The position numbers and the translations under genes were made by a program. The notes below the pieces were generated by a model, which saw only the letters and a list, made by a program, of their open reading frames with translations, ran no database searches and was not told the DNA's origin. A stretch of DNA of 12,039 nt from Bacteroidales bacterium (lineage in GTDB: Bacteria > Bacteroidota > Bacteroidia > Bacteroidales > VadinHA17), in NCBI GenBank assembly GCA_003162595.1, contig PMNJ01000221.1, positions 1,549-13,587 of the forward strand. Reading direction: 5' to 3'. How positions within the stretch are numbered: the stretch's first letter is position 1; the number at the start of each line of letters is the position of its first letter. Positions 1 to 6,144 of this stretch are shown here, one piece after another.

Positions 1-752
1 GAACTGAATATCAAAATGCTACTGTATTCAGGGTTGTCGGCAATGAGACTATTTATCAGAGGCAACTTCTGACTGTCGTTCAGCAAATAGACAGCTTGTA
101 TTACCCCTTCTGCAGGTTTCGACCTTTCAAGAGTAATCTCAACCGGGTTCTTCATAATATGCTTCGACATTGACCGTATCTTGAAAGGAATGGTGGCGCT
201 GAACATCAGGGTCTGACGTATTTTTGGCAAATAGGAAATTATGCGCATTATATCATCATAAAACCCGACATCGAGCATCCTGTCTGCTTCATCTAGAACA
301 AGTACCTCTATCTGGTTGAACTTTACATAACCCTGATTAAGATGTGAAATCAACCTTCCGGGAGTAGCCACGATAATATCGGCTCCCTTCGAGAGGGCGA
401 CTTTCTCCTGGTCCCATCCGGTGCCGTCACCACCCCCGTATACAGCCAGTGATGTAATGTTCAGAGTATAAGCCAATCCCTGAATTTGCTGATCAATCTG
501 GATTGCCAGTTCACGTGTAGGTACCAGTATAAGAGTGTGCGTATGAATTGGTCGTTTTTCTGATATATAATTCAATATTGGCAGCAGAAAAGCAGCCGTT
601 TTTCCGGTTCCGGTCTGTGCGCAGGCAATCAGATCCCTGCCGGAAAGGATCACTGGAATAACCCTTTCCTGAATTGGAGTTGTTTCCCTGAAACCCATGT
701 AACCAATTGCTTCCTGCAACTCCGGATTCAGATCTAATTCATCGAATATCAC
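1..752 (-). CDS. DEAD-box ATP-dependent RNA helicase, N-terminal part (runs off the window)
   Basis: An ATP-dependent RNA-unwinding enzyme expected to act in the cytoplasm on rRNA maturation, mRNA decay or cold adaptation. 250 residues are visible. Helicase core motifs in order: Q-motif (GF at 20-21, TTPIQ at 24-28), Walker A AQTGTGKT (45-52), PTREL (78-82), TPGRL (130-134), DEAD (154-157), SAT (185-187), and the start of domain 2 with SILIFSS at the window edge. The start is GTG at 752-750: an in-frame TAA lies directly upstream, and the resulting N-terminus (IFDELDLNPEL) fits the usual start of this family, so an internal ATG is less likely. No clear Shine-Dalgarno sequence precedes it. The missing C-terminal half would hold motifs V and VI and any tail that separates RhlE, DeaD and similar subfamilies, so no symbol is given. 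It diverges from the OmpA lipoprotein gene. Confidence 0.93.
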   Translation of the reverse strand, partial: MIFDELDLNPELQEAIGYMGFRETTPIQERVIPVILSGRDLIACAQTGTGKTAAFLLPILNYISEKRPIHTHTLILVPTRELAIQIDQQIQGLAYTLNITSLAVYGGGDGTGWDQEKVALSKGADIIVATPGRLISHLNQGYVKFNQIEVLVLDEADRMLDVGFYDDIMRIISYLPKIRQTLMFSATIPFKIRSMSKHIMKNPVEITLERSKPAEGVIQAVYLLNDSQKLPLINSLIADNPEYSSILIFS

Positions 753-815
753 TTATGCACTGGTATTTTAATTAGAATTTTATAATTGGCGAAGATAGTG
801 AAAAAAATGAAAAAG

Positions 816-840
816 GGACGGGTTGCTAACCGTGGGGTCC
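816..840. other. GC-rich potential stem-loop in the helicase/OmpA divergent spacer
   Basis: A short GC-rich island in an otherwise AT-rich spacer. An outer GGAC/GTCC pairing (816-819 with 837-840) encloses an inner GGTT/AACC pairing (821-824 with 828-831). Read on the minus strand, the inner hairpin is followed by CCCTTTTTC, so in a helicase transcript it would resemble an attenuator-type hairpin in the leader. This is inferred from base pairing only. It could equally be unstructured spacer. Confidence 0.2.
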
Positions 841-941
841 GGGATGCAGATTCGCTTGAAATCCAACAAGAATTTAACATTTTTCTAAACCTATTTATGT
901 TGAGATTGTATTACATATAAATAGAATTAAAACAAAAAGCA

Positions 942-1865
942 ATGAAAAAGATTTTTTTTGTATTACTGCCAATTATTTTTATACTCATCCTGAGTTCCTG
1001 CGCCACTGTTTATAGGTGCAATGATCCAAAACCTCCAAAACAACCTATTACATGGAGTAAAAGACTTAAAACAGTTGTGAATGAGAGAGATGGCTTATGT
1101 GCAAATCTGGCATCAAAGGTGAAAGAAAATGATGGACTGAAGAATAATTTAGCGGACCTGACAAGCAAATACAAAGAACTTACTGATCAGAACAGTAACC
1201 TGTCAAACTCTTACAAAGATCTTCAGGATAAATATAATACACTTATCAATCAGAGTCTCTCACAAACCGATAAATTAAGTAAGGCTCTGGCAGCAAAATC
1301 AGAAGACCTCGATTGGAAGGAGAAATTACTTTTGGAAAGAGAAAAGACTCTCGATGAGATGAAAAAGATAATAGCAAAACAGGATTCCATTACAAACAAC
1401 TTAAATAACATCTTAAGAAATGCCCTACTGGGTTTTAATTCTGATGAGCTATCGGTGGAGATTAAAAATGGGAAAGTATATGTGTCTATGTCAGATAAAC
1501 TTCTTTTCCAATCAGGAAGTTCCGCAGTGGAAGATAAAGGGAGAGATGCGTTGAAATTGTTAGCCGGAGTTCTTGATAAAAACTCTGATATTGACATTCT
1601 TGTTGAAGGGCATACTGATAATGTGCCTATTAAAACATCAGTATATAAAGATAACTGGGATTTAAGCGTTGCACGGGCAACATCAATTGTGAGGATACTT
1701 ACAAATGATTATAAAATTGTACCAACCCGCCTGACAGCTTCAGGTAAAAGCGAGTTTTTTCCAAAAGCGGATAATGATACAGCTGAAGGCAGAGCCAGCA
1801 ACCGCAGGACAGAAATCATCCTTTCCCCAAAACTTGATGAACTGATGAAATTACTGAAGGTTTGA
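942..1865 (+). CDS. OmpA-family peptidoglycan-binding lipoprotein with coiled-coil stalk
   Basis: An envelope protein predicted to be lipid-anchored and to hold peptidoglycan through its C-terminal OmpA domain. A lipoprotein signal occupies residues 1-20 (two lysines, hydrophobic core, lipobox LSSC with Cys20 as the lipidated residue). Residues about 46-158 are rich in charged residues, Leu and Asn with heptad-like spacing, and should form a long coiled coil. The OmpA/MotB domain spans about 172-296. It has VEGHTDN (221-227), then NWDLSVARA (238-246), and ends with ASNRR (285-289); Asp226 and Arg288 sit where the family binds diaminopimelate. The layout suggests a tether between outer membrane and cell wall. 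There is no beta-barrel domain, so this is not a classical OmpA porin. It appears monocistronic: 152 bp separate it from the next gene, and no clear terminator was seen. Confidence 0.9.
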   Translation: MKKIFFVLLPIIFILILSSCATVYRCNDPKPPKQPITWSKRLKTVVNERDGLCANLASKVKENDGLKNNLADLTSKYKELTDQNSNLSNSYKDLQDKYNTLINQSLSQTDKLSKALAAKSEDLDWKEKLLLEREKTLDEMKKIIAKQDSITNNLNNILRNALLGFNSDELSVEIKNGKVYVSMSDKLLFQSGSSAVEDKGRDALKLLAGVLDKNSDIDILVEGHTDNVPIKTSVYKDNWDLSVARATSIVRILTNDYKIVPTRLTASGKSEFFPKADNDTAEGRASNRRTEIILSPKLDELMKLLKV

Positions 1866-2017
1866 ACACTTAACAGAAGTCATATATCGGCACTCTTACT
1901 TCAAAATGTTTGATAAATCCGGGAAGAGTTTAAAACTTTTCACAGTACCTTATTGTTTAATGGGAGATATTAATTAGTTCAGACTATTCTATATTACATA
2001 AACCATCCGTTTTATTT

Positions 2018-3115
2018 ATGTTACCACATCCAGGACTGGCTAGACTTAATAAGATATTGCTTTTTGTGATATTAATTAGTATTGTGTTATATTTTGGCAG
2101 GGGTTTTTTCGTTCTGATAAGCTTCGCCGGACTGCTGGCAATGCTAATGACACCAGTATCAAATAAGCTTGAAAATCGTGGGGTCTCAAGAGTCTTTTCG
2201 TCTGTTATATCTGTAATGATCATTGTTGTTTTATTTTCAGTAGTAATATTACTCCTTTCTGCTCAGATAGGTAATATTGGAAAGGAACTTCCCCTTATAT
2301 TATTACGGTATGAAGAAATAAAACTGGATATACAACGATGGGTTAACGACAGTCTGGGTGTAAGTTCTCAGCAATTAAGAGTGCATGCTTCAGATGTTTT
2401 TAATAATGCGGGAAGTTTCCTTACACATTTTATTAAAAACACAATTGCTTTTATAGGAAGCCTGTTTCTGGTTTTGATATTTATTTTTCTTTTTTTAATG
2501 CAGAGGAATAAATATGAGAATTTTGTGGTAATGCTTTATCCGGAAGAAAAAAGAAATAAAGCAAAGTATATGATTGACAGAATCAGCAGGGTAGCTCAGC
2601 AATACCTCGCAGGACGACTCGTTGCTGCCTGCATTATGGGGATACTTTTTCTTATTGGTTTTTTGATTATTGGTCTGAAAAATAGTGTCATTCTCTCACT
2701 GATTGTTGCCATTATGACTATTATACCATATGTAGGGGGTTTAATTGGAGGACTGGTCCCTTTCTTTATTTCAATTATAGACGGAAGTTTAAATCAGTCG
2801 ATCTGGGTTGTAATCATTATATTACTGGTTAATACTATAGATCATTATTTTATTGAACCTTATGTGGTCGGAGGTAGTGTTAACATTAGTCCTTTCTTTA
2901 CCATTTTTGTTCTGATCCTGGGAGGTTTAATCTGGGGTATAGCAGGCATAATTTTATTTCTTCCTTTATCTGGAATAATTAAAATTGTTTTTGAAAATGT
3001 TGAGGGTCTTCAACCTTATGCTTCACTGATCGGAGACCAGAGAGAATCAATAGCCCATAAAAACACATGGTCGCAAATCAAAGGTATTTTCTCGCGGCGA
3101 AAGAAACGAGATTAA
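2018..3115 (+). CDS. AI-2E family transporter (PerM/TqsA-like membrane protein)
   Basis: A multi-spanning inner-membrane protein of the AI-2E (PF01594-type) family. Family members include TqsA, linked to autoinducer-2 export, and some sodium/proton antiporters; the substrate here cannot be read from sequence. The 365 residues match the family length. Hydrophobic segments lie at about 12-45, 60-82, 142-162, 203-253, 262-275 and 291-325, with a soluble loop at about 85-140. Family signatures are IPYVGGLIGG (236-245), the EPYVVGGSVNISPF region (280-293), and the closing glycine-rich GGLIWGIAGIILFLPL stretch (302-317). The C-terminus is basic (SRRKKRD). The ATG at 2018 follows AT-rich sequence without a clear ribosome binding site. 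Short spacing suggests possible read-through from the lipoprotein gene, but no functional link is evident. Confidence 0.9.
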   Translation: MLPHPGLARLNKILLFVILISIVLYFGRGFFVLISFAGLLAMLMTPVSNKLENRGVSRVFSSVISVMIIVVLFSVVILLLSAQIGNIGKELPLILLRYEEIKLDIQRWVNDSLGVSSQQLRVHASDVFNNAGSFLTHFIKNTIAFIGSLFLVLIFIFLFLMQRNKYENFVVMLYPEEKRNKAKYMIDRISRVAQQYLAGRLVAACIMGILFLIGFLIIGLKNSVILSLIVAIMTIIPYVGGLIGGLVPFFISIIDGSLNQSIWVVIIILLVNTIDHYFIEPYVVGGSVNISPFFTIFVLILGGLIWGIAGIILFLPLSGIIKIVFENVEGLQPYASLIGDQRESIAHKNTWSQIKGIFSRRKKRD

Positions 3116-3126
3116 CAGATAAATCC

Positions 3127-3243
3127 TTAACGTTCAAATCGAAACGTAAAACGCTGAGGCCCGTTTCTGTATTCCTCTGAAAACTCGTCCCTCATAACAA
3201 TCGCTTCCGGAAGGACACTTTCAAGCTGATCTGTCAGCAGGTT
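3127..3243 (-). pseudogene. Possible remnant of a gene 3' end, 38 codons
   Basis: On the minus strand this block reads as 38 codons ending in TAA (3127-3129), preceded directly by an in-frame TGA (3244-3246). The translation has the mixed, charged composition of a real protein C-terminus (for example LESVLPEAIVMRDEF and then QRFTFRFER) and is less AT-rich than its surroundings. Upstream, another frame stays open for about 38 codons but is low in complexity. I do not recognise the family. It could be the tail of a deleted or frameshifted gene, or a chance open stretch. Confidence 0.3.
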
Positions 3244-3397
3244 TCATGGTGCAATATCTCACAGATTGCAGGAACTAAAGTAATGAAATTGTTAATATGA
3301 TATTGATTAAAAAAAAAGGTAACGGCTTCATAAAGGTTATTGCTGCAAGATTAAATGATAATCTTTAATGAGGTAGTTCTTATAGCTTTCTCAGATG

Positions 3398-3427
3398 TTT
3401 GAGAAAAATTTAAGAATTTTTCTCAAA
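3398..3427. repeat. Perfect 13-bp inverted repeat, AT-rich
   Basis: Arms TTTGAGAAAAATT (3398-3410) and AATTTTTCTCAAA (3415-3427) are perfectly complementary around a 4-base loop (TAAG). Further TCTCA and TGAG half-copies lie just outside, near 3389-3393 and 3429-3432. The stem is AT-rich with no separate T-tract, so it is not a typical intrinsic terminator. It could be a protein-binding site or an RNA hairpin between the membrane transporter and the CsbD-like gene. Confidence 0.6.
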
Positions 3428-3613
3428 ATGAGAATGAACCTTCTATCTTATGAAATGTTACTATTAAAAAGGAATATTTTTCAAAGTGACAATTATTCAG
3501 ACGATTAGACAACTTAAATCATAAATATTTATTTGTTTTTTTTTCTGGCACGAACTTTGTTTATTCTTTCATATATTGATTTTAAATAGAATTGTAGTAT
3601 AAAAACACGCATC

Positions 3614-3796
3614 ATGGGAACTAATTCAGTGCGGTATTGGGATGAGAAAAAAGATAAGCTGAAAAAGAAATTTAAAAATCTTACTGACAAAGATTTGAGT
3701 TTTGATGAAGGCAATGAAAAAGAGATGATTGAGAGTCTGGGTTCAAAGCTTGGGAAATCTATAAAGGACCTGCTCAGCATTATTATAACACTTTGA
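3614..3796 (+). CDS. CsbD-like small stress-response protein
   Basis: A 60-residue hydrophilic, lysine-rich protein. It matches my recollection of the short CsbD-like proteins of Bacteroidota: a tryptophan near the N-terminus followed by EKKDKLKKKF (11-20), then LTDKDLSFDEG (23-33), then LGSKLGKS (42-49). In other bacteria CsbD proteins are induced by general stress; their biochemical role is unknown. The protein has no signal peptide and should be cytosolic, with two amphipathic helices. It stands alone, with a strong terminator about 70 bp downstream. A start at the ATG at 3614 places the conserved Trp at residue 9, close to the family's usual position. Confidence 0.8.
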   Translation: MGTNSVRYWDEKKDKLKKKFKNLTDKDLSFDEGNEKEMIESLGSKLGKSIKDLLSIIITL

Positions 3797-3829
3797 TCAG
3801 ATTCTGATAAAAACTGATTCAGAATCAGT
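3796..3829 (+). repeat. Overlapping short inverted repeats just after the CsbD-like stop codon
   Basis: ATCAG-ATT-CTGAT (3796-3808) is followed by ACTGATTC-A-GAATCAGT (3813-3829), an 8-bp perfect inverted repeat around one base. ATTCTGA (3801-3807) can also pair with TCAGAAT (3819-3825), so alternative hairpins compete. They begin at the stop codon and precede the main terminator. A role in protecting the mRNA 3' end or in regulation is only inference. Confidence 0.4.
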
Positions 3830-3864
3830 CAAACCGAATATTAATTTATGTTTTTGCGAATAAA

Positions 3865-3896
3865 AAAGCCTGGCATAAAATGCCGGGCTTTGTTTT
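3865..3896. terminator. Bidirectional intrinsic terminator between the CsbD-like gene and metA
   Basis: A 12-bp stem pairs AAAGCCTGGCAT (3865-3876) with ATGCCGGGCTTT (3880-3891), with one T-G wobble and an AAA loop. It is followed by GTTTT on the plus strand and, in reverse, by a run of six T on the minus strand. It sits between two converging genes and can end transcripts from both. Confidence 0.85.
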
Positions 3897-4034
3897 AAAG
3901 AATTGTTTTGTAAGCGCCGAATCGAAATCCTGTTAAAATATTCTTTTTAATATTTCAACCGGCAGAAGGTTGTGCTTCTCTTTTTGCTTCTTTTGAGTTG
4001 TATTTATTATTACCTCTGAAGTGATCTTTGCAAA

Positions 4035-4943
4035 TCAGATCCAGTCATAAGGTGTTTCCTGATAAACATAATAATTCAACCAGTTTACAAAAAATAAATT
4101 GGAATTCGCACGCCATTTTACCAGGGGTTTTGCTTTTGGATTATCATCGGGATAGTAGTTTTCCGGAATATCAATTGCCAATCCTTTTGCCTGATCTCGT
4201 TCATATTCATCTTTGAGTGTATTTGAATTATACTCAAAATGGCCGAAAACAAAAATCTGCCGGCTGTTTCTTGAGATAACAACATGTACACCTGCTTTTT
4301 CTGACCAGGCGGCAAGCGTTAATTCCGGATGTTGTTGAATATCTGCAATCCTGTTCTCTGTGTAGCGCGAATGAGGAGAGGGAAATGTATCATCAAACCC
4401 CCGGAACAAGGGTATCTTATTATCTGTGATCTGATGCTCAAACACTCCGAATAATTTTTTCTCCAGAGGAAATTTTTGAATTCCGTAATGATGGTATAAA
4501 CCTGCCTGCGCCCCCCAGCAAATATGCAGGGTATTCGTTACATTTGTTTTACTCCAGTCCATTACCTTTGAAATATCTTTCCAGTAGTCAACTTGCTCAA
4601 ATTCGAGATTCTCTACGGGAGCGCCTGTAATTATCAGACCATCATAACGTTTGTGTTTAATCTGGTTAAATGTTTTGTAAAAAATATTTAAATGTTCTTT
4701 AGATGTATTTCTTGAATCATGCTTATCCATATAAAAAAAGTCAAGTTCTATCTGCAGAGGAGTGTTTGACAGAACTCTTATGAAGTCGGTTTCAGTTACA
4801 ATTTTAAGCGGCATCAGATTACATAATGCAATTCGCAAAGGACGTATATCCTGATGCGACGCACGTTGTTCATCCATTATAAATATATTTTCATTCTTAA
4901 GGATGGTGATTGCCGGCAGATTATTCGGGATATTTATTGGCAT
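4035..4943 (-). CDS. metA: Homoserine O-acetyltransferase (MetA/HTS family)
   Basis: Catalyses acylation of L-homoserine in the first committed step of methionine synthesis; cytosolic. The 302 residues match the family and number as in E. coli MetA: Cys142 nucleophile in HICWGAQ (140-146), His235 and Glu237 in GHFEYN (234-239), and the FDDTF then PHSRY region (183-194). Residue 111, in GAPVENLEF, is glutamate. In characterised MetA enzymes Glu111 (as in Bacillus cereus) goes with acetyl-CoA and Gly111 (as in E. coli) with succinyl-CoA, so an O-acetyltransferase is predicted despite the common succinyltransferase naming. The start at 4943 gives the usual MPINIP N-terminus. The gene is monocistronic, facing the CsbD-like gene across a shared terminator. 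No SAM riboswitch was recognised in its leader. Confidence 0.96.
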   Translation of the reverse strand: MPINIPNNLPAITILKNENIFIMDEQRASHQDIRPLRIALCNLMPLKIVTETDFIRVLSNTPLQIELDFFYMDKHDSRNTSKEHLNIFYKTFNQIKHKRYDGLIITGAPVENLEFEQVDYWKDISKVMDWSKTNVTNTLHICWGAQAGLYHHYGIQKFPLEKKLFGVFEHQITDNKIPLFRGFDDTFPSPHSRYTENRIADIQQHPELTLAAWSEKAGVHVVISRNSRQIFVFGHFEYNSNTLKDEYERDQAKGLAIDIPENYYPDDNPKAKPLVKWRANSNLFFVNWLNYYVYQETPYDWI

Positions 4944-5041
4944 TGCTAAATTCTCTTTTTTTCTGGCGCTAAATTATACTTTTCAAATGTGAATAAGCTA
5001 AAATTTCATTATATAAGTACAAACAATTAATAGTTTAGGTT

Positions 5042-5075
5042 CAAATTTAACATCCTTCTAATTACAATCTGAACC
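5042..5075 (-). promoter_or_regulatory. Candidate metA promoter with overlapping inverted repeat
   Basis: On the minus strand TAAATTTG (5042-5049) matches the Bacteroidota -7 element TAnnTTTG exactly, about 100 bases before the metA start. A TTTG lies upstream, but the 26-bp spacing is longer than the usual ~20. GGTTCA (5038-5043) and its complement TGAACC (5070-5075) bracket the promoter, one arm touching the -7 element and the other near the -33 position, as an operator would. Function is inferred. Confidence 0.3.
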
Positions 5076-5192
5076 CAAACAAGCTATATTCCTTTTAAGT
5101 TTGTTTCATCAATTTTATACATATGTTAGTCAAAATCGAAAAGGCGTGATTTAATATTGTCAGAAGATTGCATTGTTTATGTAAGTAAAAGA

Positions 5193-5206
5193 TTATCAAT
5201 TGATAA
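5193..5206. repeat. 14-bp perfect palindrome TTATCAATTGATAA
   Basis: A complete dyad-symmetric sequence with no spacer, about 235 bp upstream of the unknown gene at 5442 and 250 bp upstream of metA. The form suits a homodimeric DNA-binding protein, but AT-rich DNA produces such palindromes by chance at some rate. Confidence 0.4.
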
Positions 5207-5441
5207 CTGAAGAAAGTGTCTGTGAAATATTTAATTTCCATATTGAAATAGCATAAAAGATATTGATGATTTTTACCAACCTCCTCTTTTCATACACTAA
5301 CATATAAATATCTGGGATAATCATCATTTTTACCTCGAAAATCAAAAAGTTTTAATTCCCTGTTTATCAAAACCTGTCCTCAATGTGTTGATCATATTTG
5401 ACTTCTTTAATAATTTTATTTTTTGGTTCGGACTAAGATTT

Positions 5442-6071
5442 ATGAAAAACAAAACGATCGTTAAAACGAAGAAAAGTATTAATAATCAACAAGATGTGGA
5501 TTTCTTAAGTAGAAAGAATCTTATGATAAATAAACCCTCTGTCAACGCCGTTCATGATGAATTTGCCGTGGAAGGTCAGGAAGACTTCTATAGTTATCTT
5601 GAATGGCTGGGTCTGACAAAAAAAACTGATATGTTGATTCTTACCTCTTCGCATCATTACTATTTCGAAGTTGAAGATCTTAAAAAGGTGAAGACAGTAG
5701 TGAATCTAAACAAGTTAAACAATATAAACAGATTAAAAGACTTTCTTCAGGCTATATACAGTGTATTGCCATACAAATGCCATTTTATAGGCTGTTTCAC
5801 AGACAATAAAAAGCAAAATATTTTTCTGCCCTCAAAGAAGCCTGCTTATCAGATTGATAGCGAAGGAAATAATTCTGAAATTGACTCTGGCCCATGGAGT
5901 TCATTTCTGAACATGTTATATGGTATAATTGATTTAAAAACAAACAGGTATCTTACTAAAAAAACTGTTCAGATGATGCTTGAGGAGAGAGGTCTGAAAA
6001 TTCTCGATATAACAGAATTTAACGGACTTACTTATTTTTGCACTCAAAAGGACAAGCCGTCTGTAGAATAA
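5442..6071 (+). CDS. Uncharacterised protein with methyltransferase-like C-terminal segment, paired with a sugar transferase
   Basis: Function not recognised. The 209-residue protein has no signal peptide or membrane segment if it starts at the ATG at 5442; an in-frame GTG at 5385 would add an unusual hydrophobic stretch and is less likely. Numbered from 5442, visible blocks are YSYLEWLGL (about 50-58), a run with SSHHYYFEVEDLKKVKT (about 69-85), LPYKCHFIGCFTDNKKQN (about 109-126) and a C-terminus with LEERGLKILDIT followed by NGLTYF. The last block resembles the closing strands of class I SAM-dependent methyltransferases, but no glycine-rich SAM-binding loop is visible. I recall similar proteins next to sugar transferases in Bacteroidota envelope loci; this was not checked. 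The sugar transferase gene begins 73 bp downstream on the same strand, so a shared transcript is likely. Confidence 0.7.
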   Translation: MKNKTIVKTKKSINNQQDVDFLSRKNLMINKPSVNAVHDEFAVEGQEDFYSYLEWLGLTKKTDMLILTSSHHYYFEVEDLKKVKTVVNLNKLNNINRLKDFLQAIYSVLPYKCHFIGCFTDNKKQNIFLPSKKPAYQIDSEGNNSEIDSGPWSSFLNMLYGIIDLKTNRYLTKKTVQMMLEERGLKILDITEFNGLTYFCTQKDKPSVE

Positions 6072-6144
6072 TTATTACATTAGTCGCGTAGTTTAAAGTT
6101 TTGAAGGTATAACGCGAAATCCCTGATATAAGGCATTCTGGTTT

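Larger units (their letters stand above)
3116..3613. other. 498-bp gap without an intact gene
   Basis: No intact coding region was found on either strand. The left end (3127-3243) is less AT-rich and may be a decayed gene end. The centre and right are very AT-rich, with a 9-A run near 3309-3317 and a long perfect inverted repeat at 3398-3427. Just before the CsbD-like gene, TTTG at 3532-3535 and GAACTTTG at 3552-3559 resemble a Bacteroidota promoter, but the -7 element is imperfect and the 16-bp spacing is short. Confidence 0.6.
4944..5441. other. 498-bp AT-rich gap between metA and the unknown gene
   Basis: No coding region was recognised on either strand. The left part carries the metA leader and candidate promoter. 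The middle has a 14-bp perfect palindrome (5193-5206). The right part presumably holds the promoter of the gene starting at 5442, but no clear TTTG / TAnnTTTG pair was found. No riboswitch or tRNA was recognised. Confidence 0.6.

Noticed and set aside
815..863. tRNA or tRNA-like gene
   Set aside because: The GC-rich block is too short and no cloverleaf with acceptor, D, anticodon and T arms could be assembled on either strand.
1924..1941. Short hairpin GAAGAG/CTTTTC after the lipoprotein gene as a terminator
   Set aside because: The stem is weak, includes a wobble pair and has no following T-run.
3398..3427. Inverted repeat as an intrinsic terminator
   Set aside because: The stem is almost entirely A/T and no independent T-tract follows; a clear GC-containing terminator exists elsewhere (3865-3896).
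4028..4216. Plus-strand open frame antisense to metA
   Set aside because: It lies within the strongly conserved metA coding region and its translation is low in protein-like character. Similar antisense frames inside the lipoprotein, peptidase and sigma genes were dismissed for the same reason.
4944..5100. SAM riboswitch in the metA leader
   Set aside because: No recognisable conserved core or multi-stem architecture was seen in the AT-rich leader.
5385..5441. In-frame GTG start at 5385 for the unknown gene
   Set aside because: It would add 19 residues forming a phenylalanine-rich hydrophobic stretch in low-complexity AT-rich DNA; the ATG at 5442 gives an ordinary soluble N-terminus.
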